Assembly (NCBI RefSeq): GCF_040436345.1 | Contig: NC_133216.1 | Location: 14,836,110-14,900,109, forward strand | DNA: 64,000 bases | DNA from: Pagrus major | Lineage: Eukaryota; Chordata; Actinopteri; Spariformes; Sparidae | Reading direction: 5' to 3' | Part shown: piece by piece, positions 52,605 to 64,000 of the stretch | Position numbering within the stretch: position 1 is the stretch's first letter | Layout: the number at the start of each line of letters is the position of its first letter | Notes under the pieces: generated by a model | Database searches by the model: none | What the model saw: the letters and a program-made list of their open reading frames with translations, nothing else | Told to the model about the DNA's origin: nothing | Program-made: the position numbers and the translations under genes

Positions 52605-55600
52605 ACACTTCAAGATGTTGCTGTATACAGTAAAAACAACGCTGTAAAACATTAGTATCACATTTTCACCGAGTGAAAATTGAAGAGAACTGACGTAAAC
52701 ACATCTGGATAAGACAAAAGTAGAATCTGCACACCGCTGGCTAAAGTGCGTCATTGTTACAGTTAGTTCTAGGAAACGCCTTTGGACACGTGTCATTAAT
52801 TACCGTTGTTTTTCATGTTGCTAATGAGGTGTACTTTGAGGTTTTTGTGGCTCACATGTCATTTTAACAGATAATTAAAGTTTGCACAGGAGCATGATAT
52901 ACGTGCTCACAATCTACTTCTCCCTGTAGAATCGCCACCTCCGGTAATTTCGAGGCCCACGTACGTCTTACAGTTTATGACGTTTAAATAAATAATAAAA
53001 TGTTATTGATCTGGGTGATTAGTTTGGGCCTAGCTTACCAATTCAGGAGCTGAAGAGACGTCAGCCCAGATTAAATCTCTCTCCACTGAATCGATCGCTG
53101 CCTCCAGACTCATTTGTTTAGTCACTCATACTCTAATTGAGCAGTGGGCCTCCTGACAGCAGGGTTAGGGTTAGAGAAATATATGTTGTATCCCTGCAAA
53201 TGCTGCTATTTTAAAAATAATGATTTTCTTGACCCAGCTTTTTGTTCCAGGCAACCTATCGAAAATTCTCAACCCATCATACTGTATTTTTTTAATCAAT
53301 GAGAAGGAAGACATACAGTGTGTTCACCTGTGTGTAAAGTTGAGTCAGTTCACACTCTGATGTGATGCACACTTTCACTTTGAGTATCTTTTCTCAGAAA
53401 ACATCACCTGACTAATGAAGTGATAGACGTGCGGTTGATGATTGCGGTCAATATGGCAGCGTAAACAGGTGAGAGAACAGTGAGACAAACTACACACAGT
53501 AATGATGATGAGTATTGCAGAAAGTGAAAATGTTTATTCTGGGCAGAAACAAAACTGCACGAAAACCACTTTCTGGAACATAAACTGGTTAATTAATTAT
53601 TTAGTTGACAGAAACTCAACAACAATCAAAACTATAATTCACAACAACTTTCTCTGGTTTCAGCTCCTCAATTTTTAGGATTTGCTTCTTTTTGTGGGTT
53701 TTTTTTGGACATCATTTAAAATTTAATAAGATTAATAATTAAATGAATTAAGCATATACATCCAGTATATATTAGATTCAAGCTCAGCGTTACAAATGAT
53801 CACAACTTCAAATAGTGAGAATAGATCAACAGATTTTTGTTCTGAGTAGTGAATCCCCAACAATGAGCTTCATTTCATGTTTCTGCAATTTTATTTTGTT
53901 ATCTTTAGTCGATTAGTCGTCTTCATCACCACCATAAACACCAGCGGGAACCACTTTTCAATTTCTTTCGTATCATTTGCCTCCCACCAGAGGATCGACC
54001 CTTTTTTCTCCACCTTGCATTTTCTTGGATTTTGGCTCTTCCTTCTTTTCCCGCTCATACGGGTTGAGGAAGACCACCGAGCTGTAAACATGTTTACCTG
54101 CTGATCTGCACTCTAAAGCAAAAGGAGAAAGGTGTGCAAGGTCAATAATTGTGGTTGCAGGTTGTGTGCATGTGTTAACAGACAGGTTGTTTGAAATAAT
54201 TCACAGTTGATGCCAAGACATACAGGAAATATCAGCAAATCTTTCTCACGCAATCGTTTACTGTACACACATTATTCATATCTCCATAATTGTCTGTTTG
54301 GTTTCTTGCTGTGTGTGCAGAGTTATTTATCTATCCATCAGCTCCTCTATTGTCCACAAATTATTGTGTGAAATGTGCTCCACGCCCAAGTGTAGAGTTT
54401 CTCAGCCTCAGGGTTGGGACCCCTCGTGGGATCACTTGATATGCAGAGGCTGATACATAGATATTTATCTGCTGCCGGTGTATTTATTCAACATTTTTAT
54501 TTTAGTTTTATTTATCTATTTATCTATTTATCTATTTTCAGCTCCAGTCATGGTTTGGAAAACTTTATATAAAAAGTATACCAAACTCAAACTTAACATG
54601 ACAACTTCTAAGATATATTTGATAAAGAAAGAGTTTTTATTGGACAGTTATATGGCTTGATAATTTTTATTTTGAAGAATTATCAATGTACGTTCGCGTT
54701 AACTAGGGGAGGAGTTTGATACCATTTTTTTTTTTAATCTTTCACATTCAAACTAAATACAAAATTATTTATCCTATTGTGTCTATCTTTCAACATTTGC
54801 AAGAAACTAAAAGCTAAAATATCAACAGGTTGTCTGATGACCTTTTGTCAGCTGAGAGAGCAGAAACACAATAGTTTTTATTTGGAACATAATTAATGTT
54901 CACAAACAGGTAACTGCAGCCTGAAAACCAGATGAGTAGCATCATGTGAATTAAATGTATCTGACACTATAAAAGATGTGTCCTAGTGTACTTCATAAGC
55001 TACTTACTCCACATTCACAACTATGAAGTTGATGATATTAACATCTCGCCTCAGGAGGTTTTTAAATCAGCAATAACAGATGTTTTTCGGCCACTTCAGC
55101 GCAGCGGAAACAAGTTGTAAACAAACCATTGCCGAAAAACCTTTTATGGCAAAATTTACAAACAGAGTCTTAATTCTGTCTTCTTGGTGAATATTTGTTC
55201 TCTTTCTTGAGCTCTGTCTTTGGTCTCTTCCAACTCCTGAGGGAAATATCTGCCTCTTTAGCTGCTACATTCTCCCCTATGTTCACTGGTAGGGCTGTGA
55301 AAAATTATCGACAACAAAACAACAAAAGTATTGCGATTTCTGTAGAAATTTAAAAAAAAAAAAGAGCTAGCAATCAAATCTACCTTTAACTTTGTTTACT
55401 GTGTGACAAATAAATGTCCCTCAAAAACACGAGTGTAGGGAGTTGAAGGTAGAGTCTGTAATATTACTGTAAAATAAAAGTGTACAAAAACAACAAATAC
55501 ACTCAATTACTAGTGAAAAAGCAATGACGTTAATGATTTAATGTACAATCAATGATGAGCCAAAAAAAAAACTGGGAACCGGATCCAAAATGGCACTGCT

Positions 55601-58600
55601 ATCCAAACCCATCCCAGGTGCTAACTTAATAATTAAATCATCAGGGAAATGTATTTGCACAGAGAACAAAGGGATTCTTGTTTCACGCTCCACCTCACCA
55701 GCATTCTCAGGAGATATATGATCTATTAAAACCTGGCAGAGACACTGCGGTGAAATAAAACACCCTCACATCAAACAAACCCATGTGGCGATCGTCTGTT
55801 GTCGTGCGGAGGGAGGTGTGAAAAAGGGAAACAGCTTACATAATTAAATAAAAGCCTGATATTACTTGACACACAATAAGATGAGACGAGATGGACACGC
55901 TCCAGTTCATCTCAGATCTTTCATCAGAAGAAGGCAAATAAGAATTCAGCCGCACAGCTTCATACAGAAAATGAAATTTTTTAGTCTGACGGAATCACTG
56001 AGTAAAGGAAGTATCGACGTTATTGTGGTTTTGTTTTCTGTCTTTGACATCAGCTGGCATCAGATCGGTTGTGATTCATAGCATTCACCTTCAAAAACAC
56101 ATCCATGCTGTGCTGTGGCCTGGCTGGGTGTTCCCTTTTCTATCACAACTAGTCAGTGATCAAAAACTGATTTTAATGCCCATGTGTGCATGAATCATTC
56201 AGATTTCAATAACTGATTATTCTTGCATGTCAAAACAGCAGAAAACAATAAATTTTCCAGTTTAATACATTTATTTTTTAATTTTTGGGAGCAGGCCTCA
56301 TTATATCGTCTTTTTGATCTTTCCAAAAATGTTTTTTTCTGCTGCGTATGGAACAAGTCCAGCCTTCAAAGAGTGTCTGAGCCAGACTATGCAGACAACA
56401 GGGACTAAACAAATGCAACAAGATAATTGCAACCAGGCAGCCAGTGCAGATTCTGTGGTTTTGGATTTTAGGGCCCACTGATCCCTCGCTGATGTTTACT
56501 AGTGCACAGAACCTGAAAAAATGTGATGGGAATAAGTTCCCCTCACTCTCCGCTGCTCCCAGAGACTTCCTCACAGTCCTAAAAATACATTCAGTAAAAC
56601 ACTGTCAATGTCACAGAACAATAGCTCCATGACTGGCTTTGTATAATGATGCTGACAAACGCTTGATCCCCAGATCAGTTTTTAGTCCATTTATAGTTTT
56701 TGAAATGCGCAGCTCAGAAAAGATCACAATTTATAAAGACAAAGAATGTTTATGTAAAGAACACTGGGAAATACTGATCAACATTTTTTTAAAAACTTTT
56801 CTGGTATTTTATCGATGTGATTGGTCGATAAAATATTGATTAATCGAGAAAAGAATCAAACTTATTAATCGACTATGCCTTAACTCACATACAAAACACT
56901 GAGAAGAAGAAAGTTTGACATTAAGTTTATTCACAGTCCTTTTTACAGAGCCAGGCTTCTTTTTTCCTGCTGTTTCTGCTAAGCTAAGCTAACCAGCTAC
57001 CTTACAGACGTAATAGTGGAATGAAACTATAATATTCAAACCTCAAAGGTGAATAAGCCCATTTTTCAAAACCTTGAACTGTTCCTTTAAGTTAGCCAGT
57101 TGCTTAATTAAGATAAACTTCAGGGTTGTTGCATTTCTTTGCTTTCTTGTGCTATTCAGTGCTCAATTTATGCACATACTACACATATATGTTCATCGAA
57201 AGTATATAGAAGTATGTATTATGTTACCCTTTGTTTCATTCCTTTGGTTTTATACTAGCTATGTTACTGTTAGATGTTTTTTTAAAGGCTGTTTGTTTGA
57301 CAGTGTTGTTGTGTCTTGCACTCCGATGTTGAATGGGCTAGATATTTTAATTACAGCCCAGAGCCACACATTTGGCTTCAATCTATGTCAGGTGTAATTG
57401 TATATCAGGGTGCTTAGGAAGTCTTCACACAACCTATCCTTGTAATTATCTACTGTTTAAGAGTTTGCCTCAGATGCCCTTTCAATTCTGTTGTCCAGCT
57501 GACGCCCACCCAACAGACGGTCCGGCACACAGATTTATGCTCCCAGAAGCCAAGAAGGAAAAACTTGGATGTTGACAGAAAGGAACTCTGGATGCTGTTC
57601 TGACAGAGAGATCGTTTACGAGAAAAATGAGCTAGCCAACTTTCCCAGGACAACTGAAGATCAAAATAAACATGGAAGCACAGCTGCACGTGTGCTTAGT
57701 TATCAGCATCACCTACATATAACATAAAGAGGGCATTTGATGAACACAATCTGAATTCTGCTGAGCTGTACAGTGACTACAGAATGAAATAATTTCTGTT
57801 CGTCATGTTGTAACATTTAAACCCATTATGCAACAGGTGGTTTCACTAAAATGTTTGCCAGGTGGATTATGAATCACTCCCCGTGTTTAAACAAAAACAA
57901 CATGCTTTTCCATTATACCAATTGATTGCGTTTAATGAAGTATTTCATGTCATGTTTGTTATTTAAGTCCCGAAACAAAAACACAGACAGACTGCGTGTT
58001 GAAATGACTCCGGTGATGTTGTCAGATTTAGTCTGACTCTGCAGGCCAAAACTTGCGATTCTTTTCCGAGCAGTAACACTGAATAGCAGCACATAAACAG
58101 CAGGTAGAGCCACAATAAAAGTCCCAGTGTTATCTTCTTACAACACTGCACTATTGTGAGGATATTTTAACCCCCAAAATCTACACATTTTAGTTTTAAG
58201 TAGTCAAAACACATATCTAAGCGCACAGATTTTATACCCTGAATCGTGACTGGAAGGAGAATGACAGGAAAAGAGGTTAAAAAAAAAACTCAGCTCATAT
58301 TTACATTGCTTGTTGTTTTTGGCTATAATTACTATGTGTCCGTGAGTTTCAAAGTCTGAGATGTGGACCCCCCTCCGACAAAGCTTGGGAAAAGGCGCCC
58401 CCTCATCCAAACTTAGTTTACTTTCTTAGTTTCACACAATTCCCAGATGCCTGTTTGATCAAAATTATGCAACTTGATTTAAAGAAGATCAAAAATTGCT
58501 AGTCAGTTTGGCATAACTTCAGATGAAACCAAATTCGTACATTAAAAAAGATCTGTCAGAAGAATAGTATAATTCCGCAAAACTTCAGTGTCTCTGAACT

Positions 58601-60049
58601 CGTGATCTCTCTTCGATGTCCTTCGATGTTTTTTTAAGTAATTTTTTCCACATCCATTCACCAAACCTCCGCTGAAGCTGTTTGGAGCCCCCTTGGGGAG
58701 GCCCGCTTCCCACTTTGAAAACCTCAGCTATATGTTATGATCATATCCATGCAGGATGACAAATACTAGCAGTCAGACATTAAGCCAGGCCATTCAGTAT
58801 GGCTGGATCACCAGTTCAGCCATGTATACAAACTATCTTTCTAGAGTTGAAAACAAAACTTTTTTTGTGATCTGTAATGGACATTTTGTGTACTTTGTTT
58901 TCACCTCCAAATAAGTGGTTTAAAGCAATAAATAGTCAAACTAGGAATTTATTCCCAACCTGTTTAGTTGTCTGATGCTTTTGCCCACGTAATCATGTTA
59001 TCACAGATGTTATCACACCCCAAGAACTCCGTGATGAAGTTGTAGTCATAACCGATAAAAATGATGAATAAACCCTCAAAAATAGGACCCAGGTTTCAAA
59101 ACAGCAGAGTTGTTTCAAGCGGATGCCACTCACTGCCAACAAAAATACTTATGATGCCGAGTTTTGCTCAACTCTTGGCAAATGAGATGATGAAGTGTGC
59201 ACATGGCCAGGATTAGAAAAGAGGGACATGGCTGCCGTCCAGGTGGCTCTCTGTGACAGGAAGTGTGTCGCAACTTGACAGTAAGATAACTGATCTGAAT
59301 CGGCTCCAAGAGTGAAATTAAACACAAGTGTAAGTCAACAGTATTCACGTAAATTCAAGCTGTTGTGTTCAATTTGAGATTGTGACTTCCTTTTTCAGGA
59401 AGGAAGGAACAATTCAAAGAATATGACTTCTTCTGATGTCTTATATTGGTCCTCGCATCTTTCAAAAGATAATCTGCTGCTTATCTTAAAGTGCTGACGC
59501 TGCAGTGCGTCGCCAGACATCAGCAACATTGAGTAGGTACAGTACAGCACAGGGCTCAGGCATGTGTATCTCTGTTGAAGAGGAACTGTGGTGAACGTCT
59601 CTCGAGTGTCTGTTGCAAAAGCTACGTGGTTTTGCAACACAGACAAAGTAAATCTATTCTTATCTTATATTGACACATATCAGCCCACTTCGTACTTTTG
59701 CCCAGTTTGTAAGCTGGTAACCTTTCACAGTTGATTTCCACTTCCTCTTTAGTGTTAATAGAGTGCAGGTTTTTCGTGAGCAGTTTATCCTTTCTGTTGT
59801 CAAGTCAACAGCAACTCTTAAAGCTTCTCACCACCCACATGTATGACAGTTAACTCGTCAGAGAGCTCACAGTGACAGTTGTAGTTTGCCCTAAATTCTT
59901 TGATTCACACTACTTTACACTGCTATAGTTATAAATTCTGTAAACATAAAGGCTGTATTTTATATTTATTACGTTATTTTTTCACAAACCAACGATGAGA
60001 GTGATGTTGTGTTCTGACCCAAATACAACACTGATAGTAGCAGGGTGTC
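52605..60049. other. Inferred receptor intron, middle part
   Basis: AT-rich with a short ATTTATCT repeat at about 54508-54540, and fragments of common fish repeat words ('agggctgtgaaaaa' at 55292, 'ttggtcgataaaat' at 56821). No exon recognised on either strand. Confidence 0.5.
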
Positions 60050-60305
60050 CCCAGTCACCAAGTCCCCAGACTGCCTTAAAAAAACACTACATTTTGATAC
60101 ATTTGCGTGAGGAGAAACTTTATAAACTTTGTGAAACACTGTTCACAACAAATTCATAACTATTTGGGCCTGCTTGTTAATTCGGCAAATGTTTTACATG
60201 AACAAATCACTCGAGACACATGTCAAGATGCATTTAATGCCAGGTGTGAATTGATGGGCTCAAAGCTGTCCACTTGTGTCAGATCACTCAACAGCCTCAA
60301 AAAGT
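60050..60305 (+). repeat. Diverged direct repeat, copy 1
   Basis: Shares GGAGAAACTTTATAAACTT, GTTAATTCGGCAAATGTT, TTTAATGCCA, GTGTGAATTGA, GGGCTC and GCTGTCCACTTG, in order, with 62207-62520. Confidence 0.85.
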
Positions 60306-62206
60306 GAGCCTCAATAACAAACTGAATCAAAAAACAAAACAAAAGGCAAGCAACAAAAGCAAGAAACCAATTGCAAAAAATTTAAATCAGTACAACCAGG
60401 ATGAGACGAGGAACAGAAGCAGCAAAGACAGTGAAGACGAGCAAAACGGGACTGGGGACAAACTGAAAACAAATGAAGGAACACACGTGTATTAATGATG
60501 AGTTCAGTCAACGTCAGAAGTCGGAATTTCCTAGTTGAAATTTCCAACTTCCTACCGCTCCAAGTGTTCCAGGTGCACGACGCCAAAAGTTAACAAAAAA
60601 CATGGCTGACCGTAACAAAATGATGTCTCTCACACACAATTGAACCCATAGCAGTGCATCCTGCGTGCTAAACGAAATAGAGGAGGATAAACATTACTAC
60701 ATTGTAATTTACGGCCCTTTTGTACATGGAAACGTATCTAACTATGCTATTTCATTAGCCTAATACAAATACTGCCGTTGTTGTGTGACGGAGGATGAAT
60801 CTGCCCCAAGTTTACAAGTAGGAATTACAACTTCAAGTGGCGCTCCATTGCAGTTTTTCAGTAGGAGATCGTAAATGTTCAAGTTCCAAGTTGGTTGGAA
60901 CGCAGCATAAAAAAAACAGACCTCAAAACCACAAGAAATTAAGCAGAAAACAACATGCTTGATTTATAGCAGAGTGGAATGATTTGTGTGTGTGTGTGCA
61001 TGTGAAATAGTTTATTCTCTGTGTGCTCTGTGGTCACGTTTCCTCCCAGATTCTTAACTGGACTGAGTAATGACTGTTCTCTGCTTTTCTCACAGTCTAT
61101 CGTGCACATTGCTGATAAAAGCTTTAATAGCTCCAGGTAACTCACCGCAGTCTCGGGAGAACTTCTTAAAAAGGAAACTCACTAATGGACGTCCAGACAG
61201 GGTAATTCCCCTGATGAAATTTGTCCTTGGACAAACAGATCGACTTTATTTCCTGATTAACATTTAATGCTTTCTTGCTCCTGAACTAGAACGCATTTAC
61301 ATGTATATGAGGTCTGTGATGCTTTCTGAAGCATTAATTACCATAAATGAACAAATTGATCAAATGCACCAGATGCACGTTAGCTCTCGCTAGCACACAC
61401 CCACTCATTCTTCCTCTCTGTAGCTTTTTCTGTATCTAAGACAACACAAACCACCTCCTCACAAACTTTTCTAACTGCAGATTATGGATCAGTGAAATTT
61501 CCCCCCAGCTTAGAAACACTCTAACCTTTACATTGATGTCTGCATTGTATGACTCACCACAAGCATTTTTATCTGTCCATCAAGAACAGAGGTTAGCATG
61601 GTCAGACCGCCCGAGGACAAACATGCATATTTGCGTCGACTCAGCGCCCAATGCTGCACTCGTTGAAGGAGCTCGGGGGAGAAAAGGTTTGAGAAATGTG
61701 AGAAATGAAGGCGGTGGGTTGAAATCCAATCAACTTTAATGAATTCTGGATCAATGCGCTGTATTGGACAGCTCCTTGTCACAGGAGCAAAAATGCTATT
61801 CAGACATAAAGTGAATGCAAAGATGCTTCAATTTCTGTCGACCCTCTCTGAACTGTACCTTCAGACTGAGTTACAAAAAATGAGGTGAGAAAAATGGCTT
61901 TGATTTTAAAGATAGGGCAGAGCTGCAGTGGAAAGACACCTTCGCTGAGGTGTGAAGTAAACTGAGAAGTGAGAAGGAAATGAAGGAAAAGGGGTCAGTG
62001 CAGAAATGGGGTGTGGTTGAGTTGCGATCTCTGTTCCCAACCAAGTAATAAAAATGTGTTCTTGTACATAAACCAGAAATGTTGATGCAACATGTTGTGG
62101 TTTTTGTTTGAACACACTGTTCCAACATATTGTCAGTAAACATGTCAAATTCTATAAATACTGTAAACGGTAACTGACAAAGGCTACTTCTTTGTCATCT
62201 GTGGAG
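60306..62206. other. Inferred receptor intron between repeat copies
   Basis: No exon seen. An acceptor-like TTTCTCACAG at 61095 followed by SIVHIADKSFNSSR and a stop was considered as the missing receptor exon and rejected. Confidence 0.5.
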
Positions 62207-62520
62207 AAAGTCACCAGACTCCCTTACAAAAAACGTTTAATTTTGAGACTTGTTGTGTTAGGAGAAACTTTATAAACTTCTACAACACATTATTAACTGT
62301 TTGGGCCTTCTTGTTAATTCGGCAAATGTTAAACACCAAGATGTGTCTTTCTTTGCGTAGAAAACGTTGTATCGGTTTGTTCCAGTGATGTAGGTATGTA
62401 TTTGCATACAGAGTGGGAAGTGAGATCCGATCACAAGTGGTCACTGGAGACGTATTTAATGCCAAGTGTGAATTGACGGGCTCGAGGCTGTCCACTTGAG
62501 ATCAGATCATTTAGGACGGA
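62207..62520 (+). repeat. Diverged direct repeat, copy 2
   Basis: Partner of 60050-60305, about 2.15 kb apart, with an extra ~70 bp in the middle (about 62345-62440). Confidence 0.85.
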
Positions 62521-63519
62521 TGGTAAAACCAAACTGAACAGCCTCTAAATGTACGCAACCTTCTGCAGTCCTGTTGAAGAAGGGCGTAGTTTTGGTTTAG
62601 GGAGGTGCACAATGAAGTCAAACAAAAAAAATCCACAGTAAATTCCTGTATTATTAATGCGCTAATCCCTGATATTTGGCTATAATACATGATATTATAA
62701 AACTAATCCAACATCAACAAAGAACGCAACGATCAGTGCATAATTTTCCCATATACTACAGAGAGCACTGTTCTCTCTTTCAAGTGTTTCTTAACGAGGA
62801 TTACCTGTGAACTAAAACACATAAATTATACAGAGGCGGTAAAGGACTGTTTTTTTTATATCCCTGATGAGTCTCTGCCGGTCTTCAGCAACCTCTAGCA
62901 AGAAGGTAGGGCAGCTCATATGGTGCCTGGGAGGGCAACAAGACTTGTAAATGACGCGCTATCGCTTGTAAAACTTAATTGCTGTGAGCACATTATGACA
63001 TACTGAAGCCAGCTCAGGCGAGGAAATTAACATTTTTATCATCTGAGCAATAAGAACACTGAATGGAGAATGTTTTTTGGTGAATGAATCATCATGAAAC
63101 AGTCAAAATGGGTGGGGTGGTTTGAGGGGGCAAAATCATGGTTCCCCCCCCCCGCCCCAGCGGAAACTACGACCTTGCATCATAGTGCAGTTGCCAGGTT
63201 TGATATCATCCTGCCTTTACAGAGAACAAGACCAAACCCTTTACTGACCATCAGTGTCTGGTAACCCAAGCTATTAGCAGTGACACAGCATGGGAATATT
63301 GGGTGGAATCAAGGATGGATGAAGAATTTTGTCCCTCAAGAACCAGCAACTCCCTCTAAAACCAGAGTTTATTGCAAAAACCTCCTGACTCCATCTCCTG
63401 ACTTAAAGCTGCGACAATCAACATTTTTGTATTAGTAATACATCATATCAATATGTGTAATGTGGTGTTTGTTGTGACTATCCCACACCGCATGCTGCAC
63501 TTCTTTTCTCCTCAGCTCA
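62521..63519. other. Inferred receptor intron, 3'-most part in window
   Basis: No exon or clear repeat; a C-rich run at about 63145-63160. Confidence 0.5.
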
Positions 63520-63695
63520 GCTTTTTTTCAGACTTTATTTGACAGGACAGCTGAAGAGTTGTTGGGAAAAGGGTGAAAGAGAGGATGATGTGTAGCAAAG
63601 GGTTAGACGCAGGTTGGATTTGAACTCTAGGTGATGACACAGCCTATGTAAATAGGGAGCATGCTCTACCAACTGAGGTACTAGGGTACCCTGGT
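63520..63695 (-). mobile_element. tRNA-derived SINE, copy 1
   Basis: On the minus strand it reads GTACCTCAGTTGGTAGAGCA (tRNA A-box/D-arm-like), then AGAGTTCAAATCCAACC (B-box/T-arm-like), then CCCTTTGCTACACATCATCC and a tail ending AATAAAGTCTG. The layout is that of a fish tRNA-derived SINE. Confidence 0.75.
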
Positions 63696-63699
63696 GCCA

Positions 63700-63865
63700 G
63701 ACAAAGTTTACTTTTTTATTTCCTGGGGCAGCTGAAGAGTTGATAGGAAAGGGGTAAGAGAGGGGGATGACATGCAGCAAAGGGCCACAGGTCGGATTCG
63801 AACCCTGAGCTGCTGCAACGAGGACACCGCCTCTGTAAATGGGCAGCACGCTCTACCAAGTGTAA
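63700..63865 (-). mobile_element. tRNA-derived SINE, copy 2
   Basis: Second copy of the same SINE, head to tail with the first: minus strand CTTGGTAGAGCGTGCTG, AGGGTTCGAATCCGACC (a near-perfect B box), CCCTTTGCTGCATGTCATCC. Its A-box side is trimmed. Confidence 0.75.
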
Positions 63866-64000
63866 AATGTCAAACTAGTACTTTAAACACTTGTGCAGCA
63901 CCGCAGCATTTTTCTCTCTCCCTTGTTGCCCACTGCTGTCAACAGTCCTTTGTGAAGGGCCTGTAATCTCTGCACTGCCTCCTCTCATCCCCGTGTAATG

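Noticed and set aside
61095..61140. Acceptor-like site with a short frame SIVHIADKSFNSSR, considered as the receptor TM7 exon
   Set aside because: It hits a stop after 14 residues, has no DPW or other TM7 signature, and resembles prostanoid receptors only by chance.
63520..63865. Functional tRNA genes
   Set aside because: The tRNA-like words are spaced and mutated as in a SINE, with no complete cloverleaf and with a SINE body attached.

Overview
The window is nuclear DNA of a ray-finned (teleost) fish. This follows from vertebrate split genes with consensus GT/AG introns, AT-rich non-coding DNA crowded with teleost-type repeats (a chromodomain Ty3/gypsy element, several decayed LINE 3' ends, TTAA-bounded MITEs, a tRNA-derived SINE, CA/GT, AAT and TCCA/TCCG microsatellites), and gene content matching a known vertebrate neighbourhood. 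The species cannot be told from this text.

Three protein-coding genes can be supported, all on the + strand. (1) A THIK-type two-pore-domain K+ channel (kcnk13/kcnk12 family), two coding exons at 4582-4918 and 11165-11940, 370 residues, complete. (2) A calmodulin gene in the classic six-exon vertebrate layout (ATG-only first exon at 17931-17933, stop at 24819), encoding an apparently perfect 149-residue calmodulin, with a roughly 1.2 kb 3' UTR. (3) The first coding exon (42814-43659) of a prostanoid GPCR of the Gs-coupled DP1/EP2 group, closest by eye to DP1. It covers the N-terminus to the end of TM6. The TM7 exon was not found before the window ends, so the intron is either longer than 20 kb or the gene is broken. 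As I recall the human map, KCNK13 lies near CALM1 (14q32), KCNK12 lies near CALM2 (2p21), and PTGDR/PTGER2 are also on 14q. The order here therefore looks like a fish copy of the 14q block.

Layout: 1-3860 is a nest of repeats (tandem ~280 bp units, then the 3' part of a gypsy element on the minus strand). 3860-12120 is the K+ channel gene; its single 6.2 kb intron carries a CA repeat, a LINE 3' end and a ~200 bp-arm inverted repeat close to exon 2. 12120-17600 is intergenic, with a decayed LINE and a composite DNA-type repeat just upstream of calmodulin. 17700-26530 is calmodulin. 26530-42100 is gene-poor intergenic DNA with a possible conserved element, LINE relics, a perfect 53 bp tandem duplication, and a ~570 bp duplication whose first copy sits between two TCCA-type arrays. 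42150-43659 is the prostanoid receptor 5' region and first coding exon, bracketed by three related MITEs. The rest (43660-64000) is read as the receptor's long intron, with another MITE, a diverged duplication and two SINE copies near the end.

I did not find a new multi-gene system. The best leads are structural: the foldback repeat beside the K+ channel splice acceptor, the GT array just inside the receptor's splice donor, the MITE cluster around the receptor promoter, and the array-bracketed duplication.
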